A stretch of 64,000 nt of DNA from Dysgonomonas sp. ZJ279 (GCF_011039205.1 NZ_JAAKEL010000003.1:124001-188000), one strand, 5' to 3'; counted from the stretch's first letter, positions 1-10,342 are shown. Notes: a model not told the origin generated them from the sequence alone. Numbers and translations are program-made.

Positions 1-2444
1 GGGGAGTTGCTTCTGTTAATTCCAGCAAAGGGCCGTTAGTTGTTATCGACGGAATTCCCGGGGGAGACATCCGTTCCCTTAATCAGGAAGATATCGAGTC
101 TATCGATGTTCTGAAAGATGCATCTGCCGGAGCTATTTATGGAACACGTGCTGCTGGTGGTGTAATCCTTATTACAACAAAGCAAGCAAATGATGGTCCT
201 ATCAAACTCACCTATACAGGAGAATTTTCGACAGAAACAGTGAGAGCCAGGCCTCAGGTGTTATCTGCGAGCGAATTTGTAGAGCATGGATTAAGTCAGG
301 ACAATTTTGGTCATGATACCGACTGGTATGACGAGTTACTCCGTGATAATCCGTTTTCGCAAAGACATCTGATCAATTTATCCGGTGGAAGCAAAGCTGC
401 CCGTATCTATACAACTTTTATGATGCAAGATCAAAAAGGTATAGTTATTGGTGATGGACGAAAGGATTATTCGGGAAGAATGAACGTTAATTTCAGTCTG
501 CTGGATGGAAAATTAGAGATAAAAACGCATGCCGAATACCATGAGGCTGACAGAGATCAGCGTGCAAATGGAGGTCTTTTTAACATGGCTCTGAAGTTGA
601 ATCCGACTCAGGCAGCTTATGATGCAAGCAATCCAACAGGCTACAATGTCTGGACAGGCGGTTGGGAGTATTTTAATCCTGTTGCCGATGTGAATCTAAG
701 AGAGAATAGAGGGAAAGATAAATGGTTGTTGGCAGATGCTACAGTTAAAGTAAATATAAACACTGATTTGTATGCACAAGCTACTATTGGATACCAAGGC
801 AAACAATGGCAAAATTATCAATTTGTATCGGCTAATCATAAATCTTCTTTAGATAATACACGTAGGGGCGAAGCTTTTCACGAATTTAGTAAGACTGACG
901 ATATCATATTCGAATCTATTCTTAGCTATAATAAAGCATTTGGTAATAATGTGATAAGCGCTGTGGGGGGTTATAGCTTTTTCGAAACAAACGGCGAAAA
1001 ATTCAATATGAGAAACTTCGATTTTCCGGTTGATGGGCTAGGTCCCTGGGATATTGGCAAAGGAACATACCTGAGTGAAGGTAGAGCTACAATGAGCTCT
1101 AATAAGAGTGCAAGAGAGCGTTTAATTGCATTCTTAGGTCGGGTTAACTATAGCTTTAAAGACAGGTATATGGCTACAGCCAGTCTTCGTCACGAAGGTT
1201 CTTCTAAATTCGGTAAGAATAATAAATGGGGTAATTTTTATTCTCTATCAGGTGGATGGCGTTTTTCTGAAGAATCATTCTTGAAAGATATCGAAGTAAT
1301 AAACGATTTGAAATTCAGGGTTGGATATGGTGTCACCGGAAATAATGGTTTTGAAGCAGGAAAATCGACCAAAATGTATGCTTCGGATGATAATTGGTGG
1401 ATGACAAATAACGTTTGGAATTATGCCTATGGTTCTAAACATAATGTGAATTATGATTTGCACTGGGAGGAAAAGAAAGAGCTGAATTTTGGTCTGGACT
1501 ACTCTCTGTTGGATAATCGCCTTTTTGGTAAACTCGATATTTATAACCGTAAGGTAGAAGGTATGATTTATGATGTTTTCGTACCGGTACCTCCGTCAGT
1601 TCACGATAGAACCACGATGAATGCCGGTAATTTAGAAAATAGTGGATGGGAGTTCGAAATAGGAGCTATACCTTTCAAAACAAAAGATTTTGAATATACT
1701 ACCACCATGCGTTTTTCTCATAATGAATCTAAAATTACATCATTATGGGGAAGTAATACATACGAAGATCGTCTGGGATTTCCGGGTCCTGGTAGTCCGG
1801 GTACTGCAATTCGTTTGCAGGCAGGAAAAAATATCGGAGAATATTATATCTGGCGATATGCGGGTATAGATGATAACGGTAATTGGCTATTGTATGACAA
1901 AAATAATAACGTAATCCCTGCCGCCGATAAAAAAAATGAAGATAAAGCGTTTGTCGGTAATGCTATGCCTAAACTCATTATCGCATGGGATCATACCATC
2001 AATTATAAAAATTGGGATTTTTCGATTTTCCTACGCAGTTGGATAGATTACGATGTATTCAATACGATTAATATGTATTACGGATTGTCGAATGTCGAAG
2101 GACAAAATGTACTTAAAGATGCTTATTCGAAGTATGCACATATTAAAGGCGAAAAAGAGCTTTGTGATTTTTGGCTCGAAGATGGAACATTTCTCAAAAT
2201 CGATGCGATAAATATTGGTTATAACCTTAATCTGAAAAAATACCATAAATATCTGGACAAAGCCAGATTATATCTGACGGTACGTGACGTGGCAACATTT
2301 ACAAACTATTCGGGATTGAATCCGGAAGTAAACATCAATGGGCTGGAACCGGGTTTCGAATGGTTCAATAATTTTAAAGATGGTGTGACCGGTATTTATC
2401 CACAGACCCGTCGTTTTACTTTAGGTGTTCAACTAACTTTCTAA
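1..2444 (+). CDS. SusC/RagA-type TonB-dependent outer-membrane receptor, 5' end outside window
   Basis: This is the C-terminal part (about 813 residues) of a SusC-family outer-membrane transporter that takes up large glycans or peptides together with its SusD partner, powered by TonB. The reading frame is open from base 3 through the window edge, so the GTG at 240 is an internal Val codon. The first 60 codons encode the end of the plug domain, including [11 protein letters not shown], the [20 protein letters not shown] segment and GGVILITTK, which are hallmark SusC motifs. The rest is a 22-strand-type beta barrel rich in aromatic and alternating residues and ends in LGVQLTF, a terminal beta strand with C-terminal Phe as the Bam machinery requires. 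The SusD gene follows after 11 bases. The substrate cannot be told from the sequence because the rest of the locus lies upstream. Confidence 0.95.
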   Translation, partial: GVASVNSSKGPLVVIDGIPGGDIRSLNQEDIESIDVLKDASAGAIYGTRAAGGVILITTKQANDGPIKLTYTGEFSTETVRARPQVLSASEFVEHGLSQDNFGHDTDWYDELLRDNPFSQRHLINLSGGSKAARIYTTFMMQDQKGIVIGDGRKDYSGRMNVNFSLLDGKLEIKTHAEYHEADRDQRANGGLFNMALKLNPTQAAYDASNPTGYNVWTGGWEYFNPVADVNLRENRGKDKWLLADATVKVNINTDLYAQATIGYQGKQWQNYQFVSANHKSSLDNTRRGEAFHEFSKTDDIIFESILSYNKAFGNNVISAVGGYSFFETNGEKFNMRNFDFPVDGLGPWDIGKGTYLSEGRATMSSNKSARERLIAFLGRVNYSFKDRYMATASLRHEGSSKFGKNNKWGNFYSLSGGWRFSEESFLKDIEVINDLKFRVGYGVTGNNGFEAGKSTKMYASDDNWWMTNNVWNYAYGSKHNVNYDLHWEEKKELNFGLDYSLLDNRLFGKLDIYNRKVEGMIYDVFVPVPPSVHDRTTMNAGNLENSGWEFEIGAIPFKTKDFEYTTTMRFSHNESKITSLWGSNTYEDRLGFPGPGSPGTAIRLQAGKNIGEYYIWRYAGIDDNGNWLLYDKNNNVIPAADKKNEDKAFVGNAMPKLIIAWDHTINYKNWDFSIFLRSWIDYDVFNTINMYYGLSNVEGQNVLKDAYSKYAHIKGEKELCDFWLEDGTFLKIDAINIGYNLNLKKYHKYLDKARLYLTVRDVATFTNYSGLNPEVNINGLEPGFEWFNNFKDGVTGIYPQTRRFTLGVQLTF

Positions 2445-2455
2445 TCATAGTTATC

Positions 2456-4153
2456 ATGAAAAAAAATAAATTTAAATATATAAAAGCTCTCTGTCTCGGT
2501 AGCCTTTTGTTTATTATATCGGGCTGTACGGATTTAGATGAAAAATGGTATAGTGAGGCTACTCCCGATAAGTATTTTACATCTAAACAGAGTGTGTTAA
2601 CCGTATTATATCGTCCGTTTACACATTTCCGTTGGTTTGTGGAGAACGATAGATGGAGATTGCAGGAGCTTACCGCTGATGGTTTTGCTATTACCACTAA
2701 GGGGCCTCACTGGTACAACGGTGGAATATATCAACGTTTTATTCATCATGCATGGACACCTAATGATGGTGAAATATGGGAAACATGGAGAGGCGGTACA
2801 ATGGGTATAGCTTTAGCTATGGAGACTAAAGAAGATTTAAACACATTTGTTGATTATGAAGCTTTAGGTTTTACTCAGGCAGAGAAAGATGCTCATCAGA
2901 TGCAGCTTCAAACATTGATTGCTTATTTGTATATGAGAACCTTAGATTATTTTGGAGGCATGCCTATATTTACCTCTACTACACAAGAAAATGTTCCTCG
3001 TAGCACAGATAAGGAGACTTTTGCTCATATAGAAACGTTGCTGAAAGAAGCAATTCCTCAGCTTGAGAAGAAAACCGAAATAGGTAAGCCGGAGGATGGT
3101 TCTATAAAACAAGCGGCGGCAGTGATGATGCTGGCACAGTTGTATTTTAATGCAGAAGCTTATATTGGAGAAAGCCGATTTGCCGAATGCGCCAAATTAT
3201 CTCAAGAACTAATAGATGGAGTGTATGGAGCTTATGACCTCGATCCTACCTGGCATGGACCTCATGGCTTTGATAATGACAAATCTCCTGAAATGATATG
3301 GTGTACTCCTTCTCAGAATGCTAAATTAACCTTCAACTGGTTCTGGTCTGCATTTTACCACTACGAATCTTATAAATATTTTGATATAGAAGGAGGAGCC
3401 GATAATGGTACGCATTTGCAACCATCTCGTAAACCAACAGGCGAAATTTATACTGAATATAAATTAGGTAAGCCGTATGAGAAGTTTAATGATAAAGACT
3501 TACGTAAACAACCTTATTTATATTTGGGAAACAAACAGTATAAAGGTATGTTCCTTGTAGGTACACAAACAAATCCTGTGACAGGAGTATCGTCTCGTGG
3601 AACACAAGAGTACAAAGATCAGATAATAACATTCGTAGATCAGGTTGCTCAGTTCCGAAAAGTAGGGACAGATTACCCCAACGTAGCCAGTTTGCCCTCT
3701 AATATTGCTTCGGGTGAAGAGAATACAGGTATTCGTTTAGTAAAAGTTCCTCAACCGAATCTTGCGGAAAAAACAATTCGCTGGAATCCGGATAATCCGT
3801 TGGCTCGTTTAGCGGAAGTATACTATATGTTAGCCGAATGTAAAATGAGGGCTGGCGACAAGGCCGGTGCAGCCACTTTGATAAATAAAGTCAGGGCACG
3901 TAACTTTGAAAATAGAATAGACCCTGATCCGGTAACTTCAGCCAATCTTGATGAATACAGAATATTGGATGAATGGATGGTCGAATTTTTAGGAGAAGGC
4001 CGTCGTCGTACCGATTTGATTCGTTGGAATAAATTTCTAACTGAAAAATGGTGGGATCATGAAGCGTCGAATGACAAAAATCTGAATCGTTTCCCTGTTC
4101 CGGCTAGGGCCTTATCGGGTAGTAATCTATTGGAGCAAAATCCGGGTTATTGA
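2456..4153 (+). CDS. SusD/RagB-family nutrient-binding lipoprotein
   Basis: This 565-residue protein is the cell-surface substrate-binding partner of the preceding SusC barrel and would cap it as a lid. The N-terminus has a basic start, a hydrophobic stretch and a lipobox ending in ISGC at residues 21-24, so it is a lipoprotein. The body shows the SusD pattern: a TPR-like helical region with LQTLIAYLYMRTLDYFGGMP near residue 155, KQAAAVMMLAQLYFNAEAY near residue 220 and the C-terminal block ARLAEVYYMLAECKMRAGD followed by INKVRAR and EFLGEGRRRTDLIRW. Length is normal for the family. It is co-transcribed with SusC (11-base gap) and the operon ends at the strong hairpin at 4210-4243. No glycoside hydrolase follows, so its substrate is unknown. 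Confidence 0.95.
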   Translation: MKKNKFKYIKALCLGSLLFIISGCTDLDEKWYSEATPDKYFTSKQSVLTVLYRPFTHFRWFVENDRWRLQELTADGFAITTKGPHWYNGGIYQRFIHHAWTPNDGEIWETWRGGTMGIALAMETKEDLNTFVDYEALGFTQAEKDAHQMQLQTLIAYLYMRTLDYFGGMPIFTSTTQENVPRSTDKETFAHIETLLKEAIPQLEKKTEIGKPEDGSIKQAAAVMMLAQLYFNAEAYIGESRFAECAKLSQELIDGVYGAYDLDPTWHGPHGFDNDKSPEMIWCTPSQNAKLTFNWFWSAFYHYESYKYFDIEGGADNGTHLQPSRKPTGEIYTEYKLGKPYEKFNDKDLRKQPYLYLGNKQYKGMFLVGTQTNPVTGVSSRGTQEYKDQIITFVDQVAQFRKVGTDYPNVASLPSNIASGEENTGIRLVKVPQPNLAEKTIRWNPDNPLARLAEVYYMLAECKMRAGDKAGAATLINKVRARNFENRIDPDPVTSANLDEYRILDEWMVEFLGEGRRRTDLIRWNKFLTEKWWDHEASNDKNLNRFPVPARALSGSNLLEQNPGY

Positions 4154-4209
4154 TAAATAGCAAAATACCATTGTTTGCATTTCGTTTTTATTGAGAGACA
4201 ACTGTGTGA

Positions 4210-4243
4210 AAAGAGCAAAAGATAAATTTATCTTTTGCTCTTT
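4210..4243. terminator. Bidirectional terminator between SusD and the FISUMP gene
   Basis: A perfect 17+17 base inverted repeat with arms 4210-4226 and 4227-4243 lies between convergent genes. Its outer ends are A-rich on the left and T-rich on the right, so it can end transcripts from both sides. Confidence 0.85.
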
Positions 4244-4284
4244 CTTATTATATATTCATTAATGATGTTGCTACTTGCTGTGAA

Positions 4285-5637
4285 TCAATTTTTCTTGCAC
4301 CTGACTGAGATCAAGAAATTGTGAGTGAGGCCACTGCGATACCCCGCAGTATTGGAATAGTAAAGATGCCTATACCAACTCGAAGTAGCATAACGGATGC
4401 TGCTAGACCACCAAAAGCCAGATATGCCAAACTGACCCGCTGCATTGTGGTTAATGTTACCCGAAAGAAGGCCGTTAAAACCACCCTGTGCTGCGGTTTT
4501 GGATGTGCCACTTGTGGCAGTACCACTAGTAGGTGCAATGGATTTCATAGCAGTACCATGTGTTGTGCCACGCCATGTAGTAGGTGTATAGTCTATTATA
4601 CCGGCGCTGCCGATAGTCGGCGTAGTGCTAAACATCGAAGTATTCATAATAATCGCATTCTCCAGATTAGTCCACTCACGGTCGCTGGGCAAATGCCAAC
4701 CGGATGGGCAAACACCTTGAACTTGTGTGCCTTCGTCCAAACCTCCTTCACTAACAACAGGATCCGCTGCTTGCTTGCCATTAGTGGCTGCTAACCAGGT
4801 GTAAAGCAAGCCTAATGTGCCTTTATTGTTGGAATCTTTATTAGGATAGCCCCAGGCGACAAGGTCGAAAGAGTCATTAGGATTATAATCTTCAGTCAGG
4901 TTCAAAGCTAAATCGCCGTTGTCGCGAACAGGGTCTATAACTGTCGCACGTAAATTATCATTCGTCCAAATCCCGTCCTCAAAATAATTGCCTGTTTCCT
5001 CTTTAGTGAAAGTAGGACCATAGACAGGAGTACTGCTGCACGAATAATTTTCTTGTACCTCATAAGTCTTCGTGCGGTTAGCCAAGCCAACATAAAAGCG
5101 CGTATAATTGTAGGTTTGTGGTGTATCGCCTGCACGGCTGTCGGTAAAGGAGCCGATATAGCCCAATGAGTATTGACTCCTATTCTTATCTGCAGGCCAG
5201 TTCGTAGCGGAATTCGGATCAAGAAAGGTAAAGCTATGCAACACATCTGACACGAGAGTCCGACGATCGGCCGAAGTAGGGTAAGCGGGTAAAGGTTCCC
5301 ATTTATTTCCTGTCCATATATGTAGCCCGGGGCATATACGATTGACTGTCTCCTGAGTATTTACATTATAAACCAGTAAACCAACATGGGTTGTTTTTAG
5401 TGTAGCATAATCAGTTTCACTACCTGTGAGCATCGGATAAAGATTCGATAAATCGGTAAGTAATACGCGAGGCATAGATATACCTCTGCTAGACATACCA
5501 TCAGGACTTTCTTTCAGATCGAGTAGAGCGCCCGGCAAAGGGGCTTCGTTCCTACCGATTGTTACTTGGGCATACATATGCCATGATAGGCAAAGCATTG
5601 TTGTCAGGGAATAAAATAGTTTTGTCTTCTTTTTCAT
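4285..5637 (-). CDS. Secreted protein with C-terminal FISUMP domain
   Basis: This 450-residue protein is exported and probably surface- or envelope-associated; its biochemical role is unknown. The chosen start, MKKKTKLF at 5637, gives a clean signal peptide ending near MYAQVTIG; the frame stays open for 10 further codons upstream but that extension would spoil the signal. The C-terminal 180 residues match the Fibrobacter succinogenes major paralogous domain (FISUMP, TIGR02145): GLLYTWLAA, VCPSGWHLPSDREWT, GFNGLLSG, FWWSSS and the closing SVRCKKN. The N-terminal part (ALLDLKE, GLLVYN, WTGNKWEPL) is the usual leader of Bacteroidales FISUMP proteins. It stands alone, convergent to the SusD gene, with terminators on both flanks. 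Confidence 0.85.
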   Translation of the reverse strand: MKKKTKLFYSLTTMLCLSWHMYAQVTIGRNEAPLPGALLDLKESPDGMSSRGISMPRVLLTDLSNLYPMLTGSETDYATLKTTHVGLLVYNVNTQETVNRICPGLHIWTGNKWEPLPAYPTSADRRTLVSDVLHSFTFLDPNSATNWPADKNRSQYSLGYIGSFTDSRAGDTPQTYNYTRFYVGLANRTKTYEVQENYSCSSTPVYGPTFTKEETGNYFEDGIWTNDNLRATVIDPVRDNGDLALNLTEDYNPNDSFDLVAWGYPNKDSNNKGTLGLLYTWLAATNGKQAADPVVSEGGLDEGTQVQGVCPSGWHLPSDREWTNLENAIIMNTSMFSTTPTIGSAGIIDYTPTTWRGTTHGTAMKSIAPTSGTATSGTSKTAAQGGFNGLLSGNINHNAAGQFGISGFWWSSSIRYATSSWYRHLYYSNTAGYRSGLTHNFLISVRCKKN

Positions 5638-5966
5638 GTCGTTTTGTAAGTATTTTATAATGAGCAAAATATAGTTATAGTAAGGTAGTGTCGCTACGTA
5701 AATGTTAAGCCAATTAAGGAAGTAATGGCTTTGGGTATTGTTATAAAAAGGCTATTAACTACCGGTTTTTGACAAGTAGCATAAGAATTAAAGGTATGCT
5801 TAGTTTGATATGTTCGTATCAAAAGATGAGAATGTATTTGAAAAGTTTGCTTTACAGATCCTTAACTTCGGTAAATGTAAATATATATATTTGATTTACC
5901 TATAGCTAAGTGTAAAAAAAAGTAGTAGTTGAATCTATAAAATTCAGCTACTACTTTTTTATCCGG
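5638..5966. other. Intergenic region upstream of the FISUMP gene
   Basis: This 329-base AT-rich gap holds no ORF I can support. It contains the terminator at 5921-5955 and, at 5804-5823, an inverted repeat of two 7-base arms (TTTGATA / TATCAAA) around a 6-base spacer, about 170 bases upstream of the FISUMP start. The inverted repeat could be an operator or a small hairpin; nothing else decides this. I found no good match to the Bacteroidetes -7 element for the FISUMP gene. Confidence 0.4.
5921..5955. terminator. Terminator after the recO-MutS-DUF2851-DUF6051 operon
   Basis: Arms 5921-5934 and 5942-5955 form a 14-base stem with a single G-U pair and a 7-base loop. On the minus strand it is followed by a run of U encoded by the A-tract at 5914-5920, so it ends the minus-strand operon whose last stop is at 5967. 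Confidence 0.85.
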
Positions 5967-7178
5967 TTATTTCAAAAAGTCAGATATCTTATCAAATGTT
6001 ATTCGGAATTGTTCGTCCACTTCATCGGCTATTCTCGGTAATGCAGGGAATGGATCTTCATGCGTGTATTTATAGGGGAAATCTAGTATGTCAACTTTGA
6101 TCGGAATATTACGACATACGCCTTGAAGTGTATTGATAACCTCATAAGGAGGTACTACTTCGTCTTTAGCTAGAGTAATGGCATAAAACTGATCGCTCAT
6201 CCTCATATACGTTTCTTCTCTGTATTCGGTCAATGTTCTGTAATTCAGCATACATCTGAAGTTAATGCCTTCGGGCTGAGCGTTCAGATAATAGCGTAGT
6301 ACTTCGTCACGTTTCATATGGCTCTCAAGATGTTCTACCACAAAAGAATAAAGACTGACATTGGCCTCACTGTCTAATATGAATTTCGATACAGGAGATA
6401 GCCTGTTGAACACCGCTCCACCACAGAATGTAGCGTATTTCGATTTGGAAAAATATCCATTCTTGTTGCTCATCATTAGTATTTCGCCAAGGAACGTTCC
6501 TATTGAGTAAGAGCAAAAATCAATTGTCGCATCAGCACTGATAGCGGGATGTTTACCTGCTTTGAAATGCTCTACAAAATCAATAACATCGTAATAGCTT
6601 TGCAATCCCGACCAGATAAAACGTTGTGGTTTGTTGTGCAATCGGGTACTGATAGCCACATTAGAAAGGCTCGAACAAATAATATCGGGGTGGCGTTCTT
6701 TGCGTTTTTGGCTGACATGATACATTTCACGCGAGTCGCTCCAGATAGCAGGAGCCCGATTCATGTGAAAGGCGATGGGGAATAGTATAATTGTTTTGCC
6801 TGTTTTATTGGCTATGTATTTTGCCCATGGAAGGTATTTAGACCAGTACTTTTCGTTAAAACCATGAAACATGAAAATAACCTTGTTCGTTTTCACTTCA
6901 TGTTTAGGCATAATCATGTGATAGCGAAACTTAATGTTCTCCAGTATTTCGGTATCTTTTTTATTCAATATCTCTTGAATAATATCCGGCTCGTAATCTT
7001 CCGGTACGCTAGGTATATATTCGTAGTCATCATTATTACCCGAACCACCTGGAAGTAAAAATCTGTAATTCGATTCGAACGTGAAATTTCGGATAACGGT
7101 CTGATTATCTATTTCAATCTCGTTGTCCGTATAATTCTCAATTTTCTTTAAATGATTAAAAAGATCTATGTATTTCAT
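5967..7178 (-). CDS. DUF6051-like protein with alpha/beta-hydrolase features
   Basis: This 403-residue soluble protein has no assigned function. A segment starting near residue 118 (KVIFMFHGFNEKYWSKYLPW) looks like the first strand and oxyanion-loop region of an alpha/beta hydrolase, and FCSYSIGTFLGE near residue 222 has the spacing of a nucleophile elbow with Ser as candidate nucleophile (the usual GxSxG is here CSYSIG). A late LAKDEVVPP segment could supply the acid and HEDPFPAL the His. No signal peptide is seen, so it is probably cytoplasmic. My recollection is that it resembles the Bacteroidetes family DUF6051. It is the last gene of the minus-strand operon, 43 bases after the DUF2851 gene, and is followed by a strong terminator. 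Confidence 0.7.
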   Translation of the reverse strand: MKYIDLFNHLKKIENYTDNEIEIDNQTVIRNFTFESNYRFLLPGGSGNNDDYEYIPSVPEDYEPDIIQEILNKKDTEILENIKFRYHMIMPKHEVKTNKVIFMFHGFNEKYWSKYLPWAKYIANKTGKTIILFPIAFHMNRAPAIWSDSREMYHVSQKRKERHPDIICSSLSNVAISTRLHNKPQRFIWSGLQSYYDVIDFVEHFKAGKHPAISADATIDFCSYSIGTFLGEILMMSNKNGYFSKSKYATFCGGAVFNRLSPVSKFILDSEANVSLYSFVVEHLESHMKRDEVLRYYLNAQPEGINFRCMLNYRTLTEYREETYMRMSDQFYAITLAKDEVVPPYEVINTLQGVCRNIPIKVDILDFPYKYTHEDPFPALPRIADEVDEQFRITFDKISDFLK

Positions 7179-7221
7179 TGTTCTGGTTGTTTAAGAAATA
7201 TAAACTATTTTAATGTTATAC

Positions 7222-8487
7222 TTATTTCATCGTTAATAACTGATGTCCTACACGGCAAAAGAGACATTTGCGAAGCTCACAGTATTCTCTTTTAAGTTGA
7301 ATAATAGCTTGCGAATCGGCAGCGTTTTTCAATGGAACTTTCAATTTCGAAAAACGTTTGGTTATGCTATTAAGTTCAGGCTTTATCGTCTCCAGAAAAA
7401 GCAATGCGCGCTCGCAATGCTCCTCGCTATTAATTGCTTTTCCGTAAGCGAATAGGATAGGAGCTACGGTATTAATAAGAATAATATCGAGCGATGCGTC
7501 ACCCAGATATTTAGATTTACGCTCCGAAGTTACCCCAAACTGATAATGTGTTTGCCAATACTCGGATGCATTAACATGAAACATTAACCTTATGCGCCCT
7601 ATATCCTGACAAGAAATTATTTTTGAAAACAAACCGTGTGAACTGTGCAATAATGCCGCCAATTGAGCTATCCGTATTTGCGGAAAAGCGGTCGGTCGTG
7701 TTCTTAATTTCTTGAAGATGTATAAATCTAACGGTTCTAATTCATATTTATTTCTTAAGAATTCATATTCTTTTTGCAGTAGTACGAAATAATCGTCTTT
7801 CTTCTCTATGTCGTCGAACATGCCCGCTTGACCAAACAAGAGAGCTTCTATTTGTATCAGATTATCGCCTTGTTTTTGTATGTATTTTAAGGGCAGACTT
7901 TGAGCTAGTCGTTCGAATGAATCGGAATTAAGACCAAATCCGAAGTTACGCGAAAGTAGTATGTAAAATACATCATCCCACGAATTGTTGAACTGTTTTA
8001 ATAAATCGGATATATGATTAGATTTTCGTTCCAGCCGTTCGATAAGTAGCGAATTCATCCACGAATTCATATGAAATGGTGGGGTTGAACCTATATAGTT
8101 GCAGCAAGCAATATCAGTATTGGAATGTATAAGGAAAGAGTAATTCTCGTCGATATGTTTTGGATATGTAATTTCGCATTGAGGAACTTCTTGCTGTAAC
8201 TCATTATAAACAGCACAATCCACTTTTTCTACAATGTGAAGTATGACCGAATTGTAGCTTTTATTCGTTTGATGTTTGTGCTTTGTCCAATCGGAAGAAG
8301 AACGATGTATCTCTATATTGCCAGCCCATAGTTTATCGCCTATTTTTATTTTTGCATTGAAAAAGTCGGGGCCTTCATTTGTGTTTGATAAGCCGACATC
8401 AATTACCTCAATGGGTGTTCCCGTCGTTGTTTTGAGATCTTTTTGAAAGAGTCTGAATTTCCAGACGTAATGTAGTATATCTTCCAT
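7222..8487 (-). CDS. DUF2851 family protein
   Basis: This 421-residue cytoplasmic protein belongs to DUF2851, a family typical of Bacteroidetes whose function is unknown. The diagnostic N-terminal block is present: MEDILHYVWKFRLF, then IEVIDVGLSNTNEGPDFFNAKI, LWAGNIEIHRSSSDW and NSVILHIV. This arrangement of acidic and aromatic residues (EVIDxGxxNxxxGPDF and GxIEIH) has a nuclease-like appearance, but that is an inference from motif shape only. The C-terminus has CELRKCLFCRVGHQLL, with Cys residues placed as in a small metal site. It is the third gene of the recO operon, 45 bases behind the MutS-like gene, which puts it in a DNA-maintenance context. Confidence 0.88.
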   Translation of the reverse strand: MEDILHYVWKFRLFQKDLKTTTGTPIEVIDVGLSNTNEGPDFFNAKIKIGDKLWAGNIEIHRSSSDWTKHKHQTNKSYNSVILHIVEKVDCAVYNELQQEVPQCEITYPKHIDENYSFLIHSNTDIACCNYIGSTPPFHMNSWMNSLLIERLERKSNHISDLLKQFNNSWDDVFYILLSRNFGFGLNSDSFERLAQSLPLKYIQKQGDNLIQIEALLFGQAGMFDDIEKKDDYFVLLQKEYEFLRNKYELEPLDLYIFKKLRTRPTAFPQIRIAQLAALLHSSHGLFSKIISCQDIGRIRLMFHVNASEYWQTHYQFGVTSERKSKYLGDASLDIILINTVAPILFAYGKAINSEEHCERALLFLETIKPELNSITKRFSKLKVPLKNAADSQAIIQLKREYCELRKCLFCRVGHQLLTMK

Positions 8488-8532
8488 AATATGATTGTGT
8501 AACTTTATTGCTCTATCAAAGATAATAAATAT

Positions 8533-10326
8533 TTAGAGACCTGTAATCCCCATTTTTTTCATAAGAAAGCAGGCATTCATATTCTGTGCTACACCTTCGC
8601 GAATTTTATAAGTAAACGATAGATGCTCATTTTTTATGTCGGCTTCGAATCTGTAATTTTTGACTGCATCGGGATATTCCTTTTCCAGATTACCTAATAT
8701 TAAATCGTGAGTCGCTATTATTCCGTTTCCTGATAGTGATACCAATTGCTTCATCAGAGCAATAGATCCCTTTTGTTTATCTTCCGAATTTGTTCCTTTC
8801 AATATTTCGTCGAGGATGATAAATAGTTGTTCACCACTTTGCAGACGGTCTATTATCATCTTGAGACGTTTCAATTCGGCAAAAAAGTACGATTCATTAT
8901 CTGCCAGCGAATCGGATGTGCGCAGATTTGTTACAAGTCTGAATGGATAAAATTTTAGCGAGGTTGCATACACCGGTGCTCCTATGCAAGCCAATGTATG
9001 GTTGAGTCCTACGGTACGCAGATAAGTACTCTTTCCTGCCATATTTGCGCCTGTAACAACAAGGAAGAATGGATGAGTGCCTATCTGTACGTCGTTTCGA
9101 ACACAGATTTCCCGATTGATCATCGGATGCCCCAAGTCTTTAGCCTCGAACATAAATCTATCGGCTACTTCAGGATAAGTATAATCAGGATGGTTGTATG
9201 CAAACATAGCAAGTGAGACAAGACTATCGAATTGTGCAATGGCGTCGAACCATTCAGTTATATCATTTTCGTGTTGCGATATCCATTTTTCTATTTTGAT
9301 GTCGTATTTTATACACCACATCATGGCCGGATTGAGGAGCGATATTCCGGGGAAAGTGAATGATTGATATAAGTTGTTACTGTAACTTCTTAGTTGAGAT
9401 ATTGCAGATGATGCTGTTTCATTCTTTTTTGTTTGCTGTTGTATAGCTTTAAGTAACTCGCTGTTGAACGATTCGGTCTCAATAATTTGGAATAACTCGG
9501 AATATGTTTGTAAGCTATCTAGTTTTTTCTCAAGACTTTCAATTTTACTTTTAAGATATTTCAAAGGAGCAGCGCCGATAGAAATTAAGATACCCCAATA
9601 GATAAGAAATATTATAGTTTGCATAATTTCCAGCCCATATAGTGCGATCCCAATAATAGCAAGGCTCGGCATTACGTATGGCATGAATCGCCAGAGAGTT
9701 TGGGAGAACGACTTCGCTTCTGCAAACTGTGTCGAAAAGTTTTTAACGTCCAGATCATCAGTTTCACTCATTTGTCCGATCGCTCTGAAATGAGCAATTA
9801 ACTGAGGCTTGCTGCATAGCTCTTTTATCGCCTCTTGTCGAGCTGTAATATCTTTTTTCTTTTCGGATGGAAATAGAATTGTAGTAGCTAATTTGTCTTT
9901 GCCACATGAAGTTACAGTTCTGTTAATGGATTGGAAAATAGAATGATTGCCAAATATATCCAGATCGAGGCTGTAACTGTGGCTTGCATCGCTTTTTTCG
10001 GCAGCACCATCGAAAGCGGAAAAATCATAATCGATCCCTTTTAATTCGTTTTCGGCATTTTCGATTAGTAGTTCACTATATCTCTTTTGAATAAATAATT
10101 TATTATGATACTTCAATAACAGTAAGAATATGATGAATGATAATCCTATTGTTGTTAATACTACAGATGTGTTGCTCCATAGCACATAGCAGATCGCAAT
10201 ACAAGCTAAAACAATAACAAGCCTGATTGTGCCTACTTGAAATATTGTTGTTTTCTTTTGGGCTAACTTTACTCTTTCCGCTACAATTAATGTACTATAT
10301 GATTCTTTTACTTGCTCTAAGGTCAT
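8533..10326 (-). CDS. Membrane-anchored MutS-like ATPase
   Basis: This 597-residue protein carries a C-terminal MutS-family ATPase: Walker A GANMAGKSTYLRTVG at residues 426-440, the TSDSLADNESYFFAELKR signature near 470-487, Walker B LFIILDE at 501-507, then GTNSE and a switch His in GIIATHD. The mismatch-recognition and connector domains of true MutS are missing. In their place the N-terminus has two hydrophobic segments (about 33-50 and 54-71) and two more at about 215-232 and 236-252, so the protein is predicted to be membrane bound. The start at 10326 (MTLEQVKESY) lies 16 bases after the recO stop; an upstream in-frame ATG would overlap recO. Such proteins are annotated as MutS-related in Bacteroidetes; the role is unknown and need not be mismatch repair. 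Confidence 0.88.
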   Translation of the reverse strand: MTLEQVKESYSTLIVAERVKLAQKKTTIFQVGTIRLVIVLACIAICYVLWSNTSVVLTTIGLSFIIFLLLLKYHNKLFIQKRYSELLIENAENELKGIDYDFSAFDGAAEKSDASHSYSLDLDIFGNHSIFQSINRTVTSCGKDKLATTILFPSEKKKDITARQEAIKELCSKPQLIAHFRAIGQMSETDDLDVKNFSTQFAEAKSFSQTLWRFMPYVMPSLAIIGIALYGLEIMQTIIFLIYWGILISIGAAPLKYLKSKIESLEKKLDSLQTYSELFQIIETESFNSELLKAIQQQTKKNETASSAISQLRSYSNNLYQSFTFPGISLLNPAMMWCIKYDIKIEKWISQHENDITEWFDAIAQFDSLVSLAMFAYNHPDYTYPEVADRFMFEAKDLGHPMINREICVRNDVQIGTHPFFLVVTGANMAGKSTYLRTVGLNHTLACIGAPVYATSLKFYPFRLVTNLRTSDSLADNESYFFAELKRLKMIIDRLQSGEQLFIILDEILKGTNSEDKQKGSIALMKQLVSLSGNGIIATHDLILGNLEKEYPDAVKNYRFEADIKNEHLSFTYKIREGVAQNMNACFLMKKMGITGL

Positions 10327-10342
10327 AATTATATATAATAAT

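Noticed and set aside
240-2444. Start of the SusC-type gene at the GTG at 240
   Set aside because: The frame is open upstream to the window edge and encodes conserved plug motifs there, so the gene is truncated by the window, not started at 240.
4321-4794. 157-codon plus-strand ORF rich in Cys, Thr and Arg
   Set aside because: It lies antisense within the FISUMP-domain gene, whose domain match is strong; the composition is that of a shadow frame.
5804-5823. Terminator at the inverted repeat TTTGATA/TATCAAA
   Set aside because: The arms are only 7 bases and AT-rich with no T-run, and a proper terminator is already present at 5921-5955.
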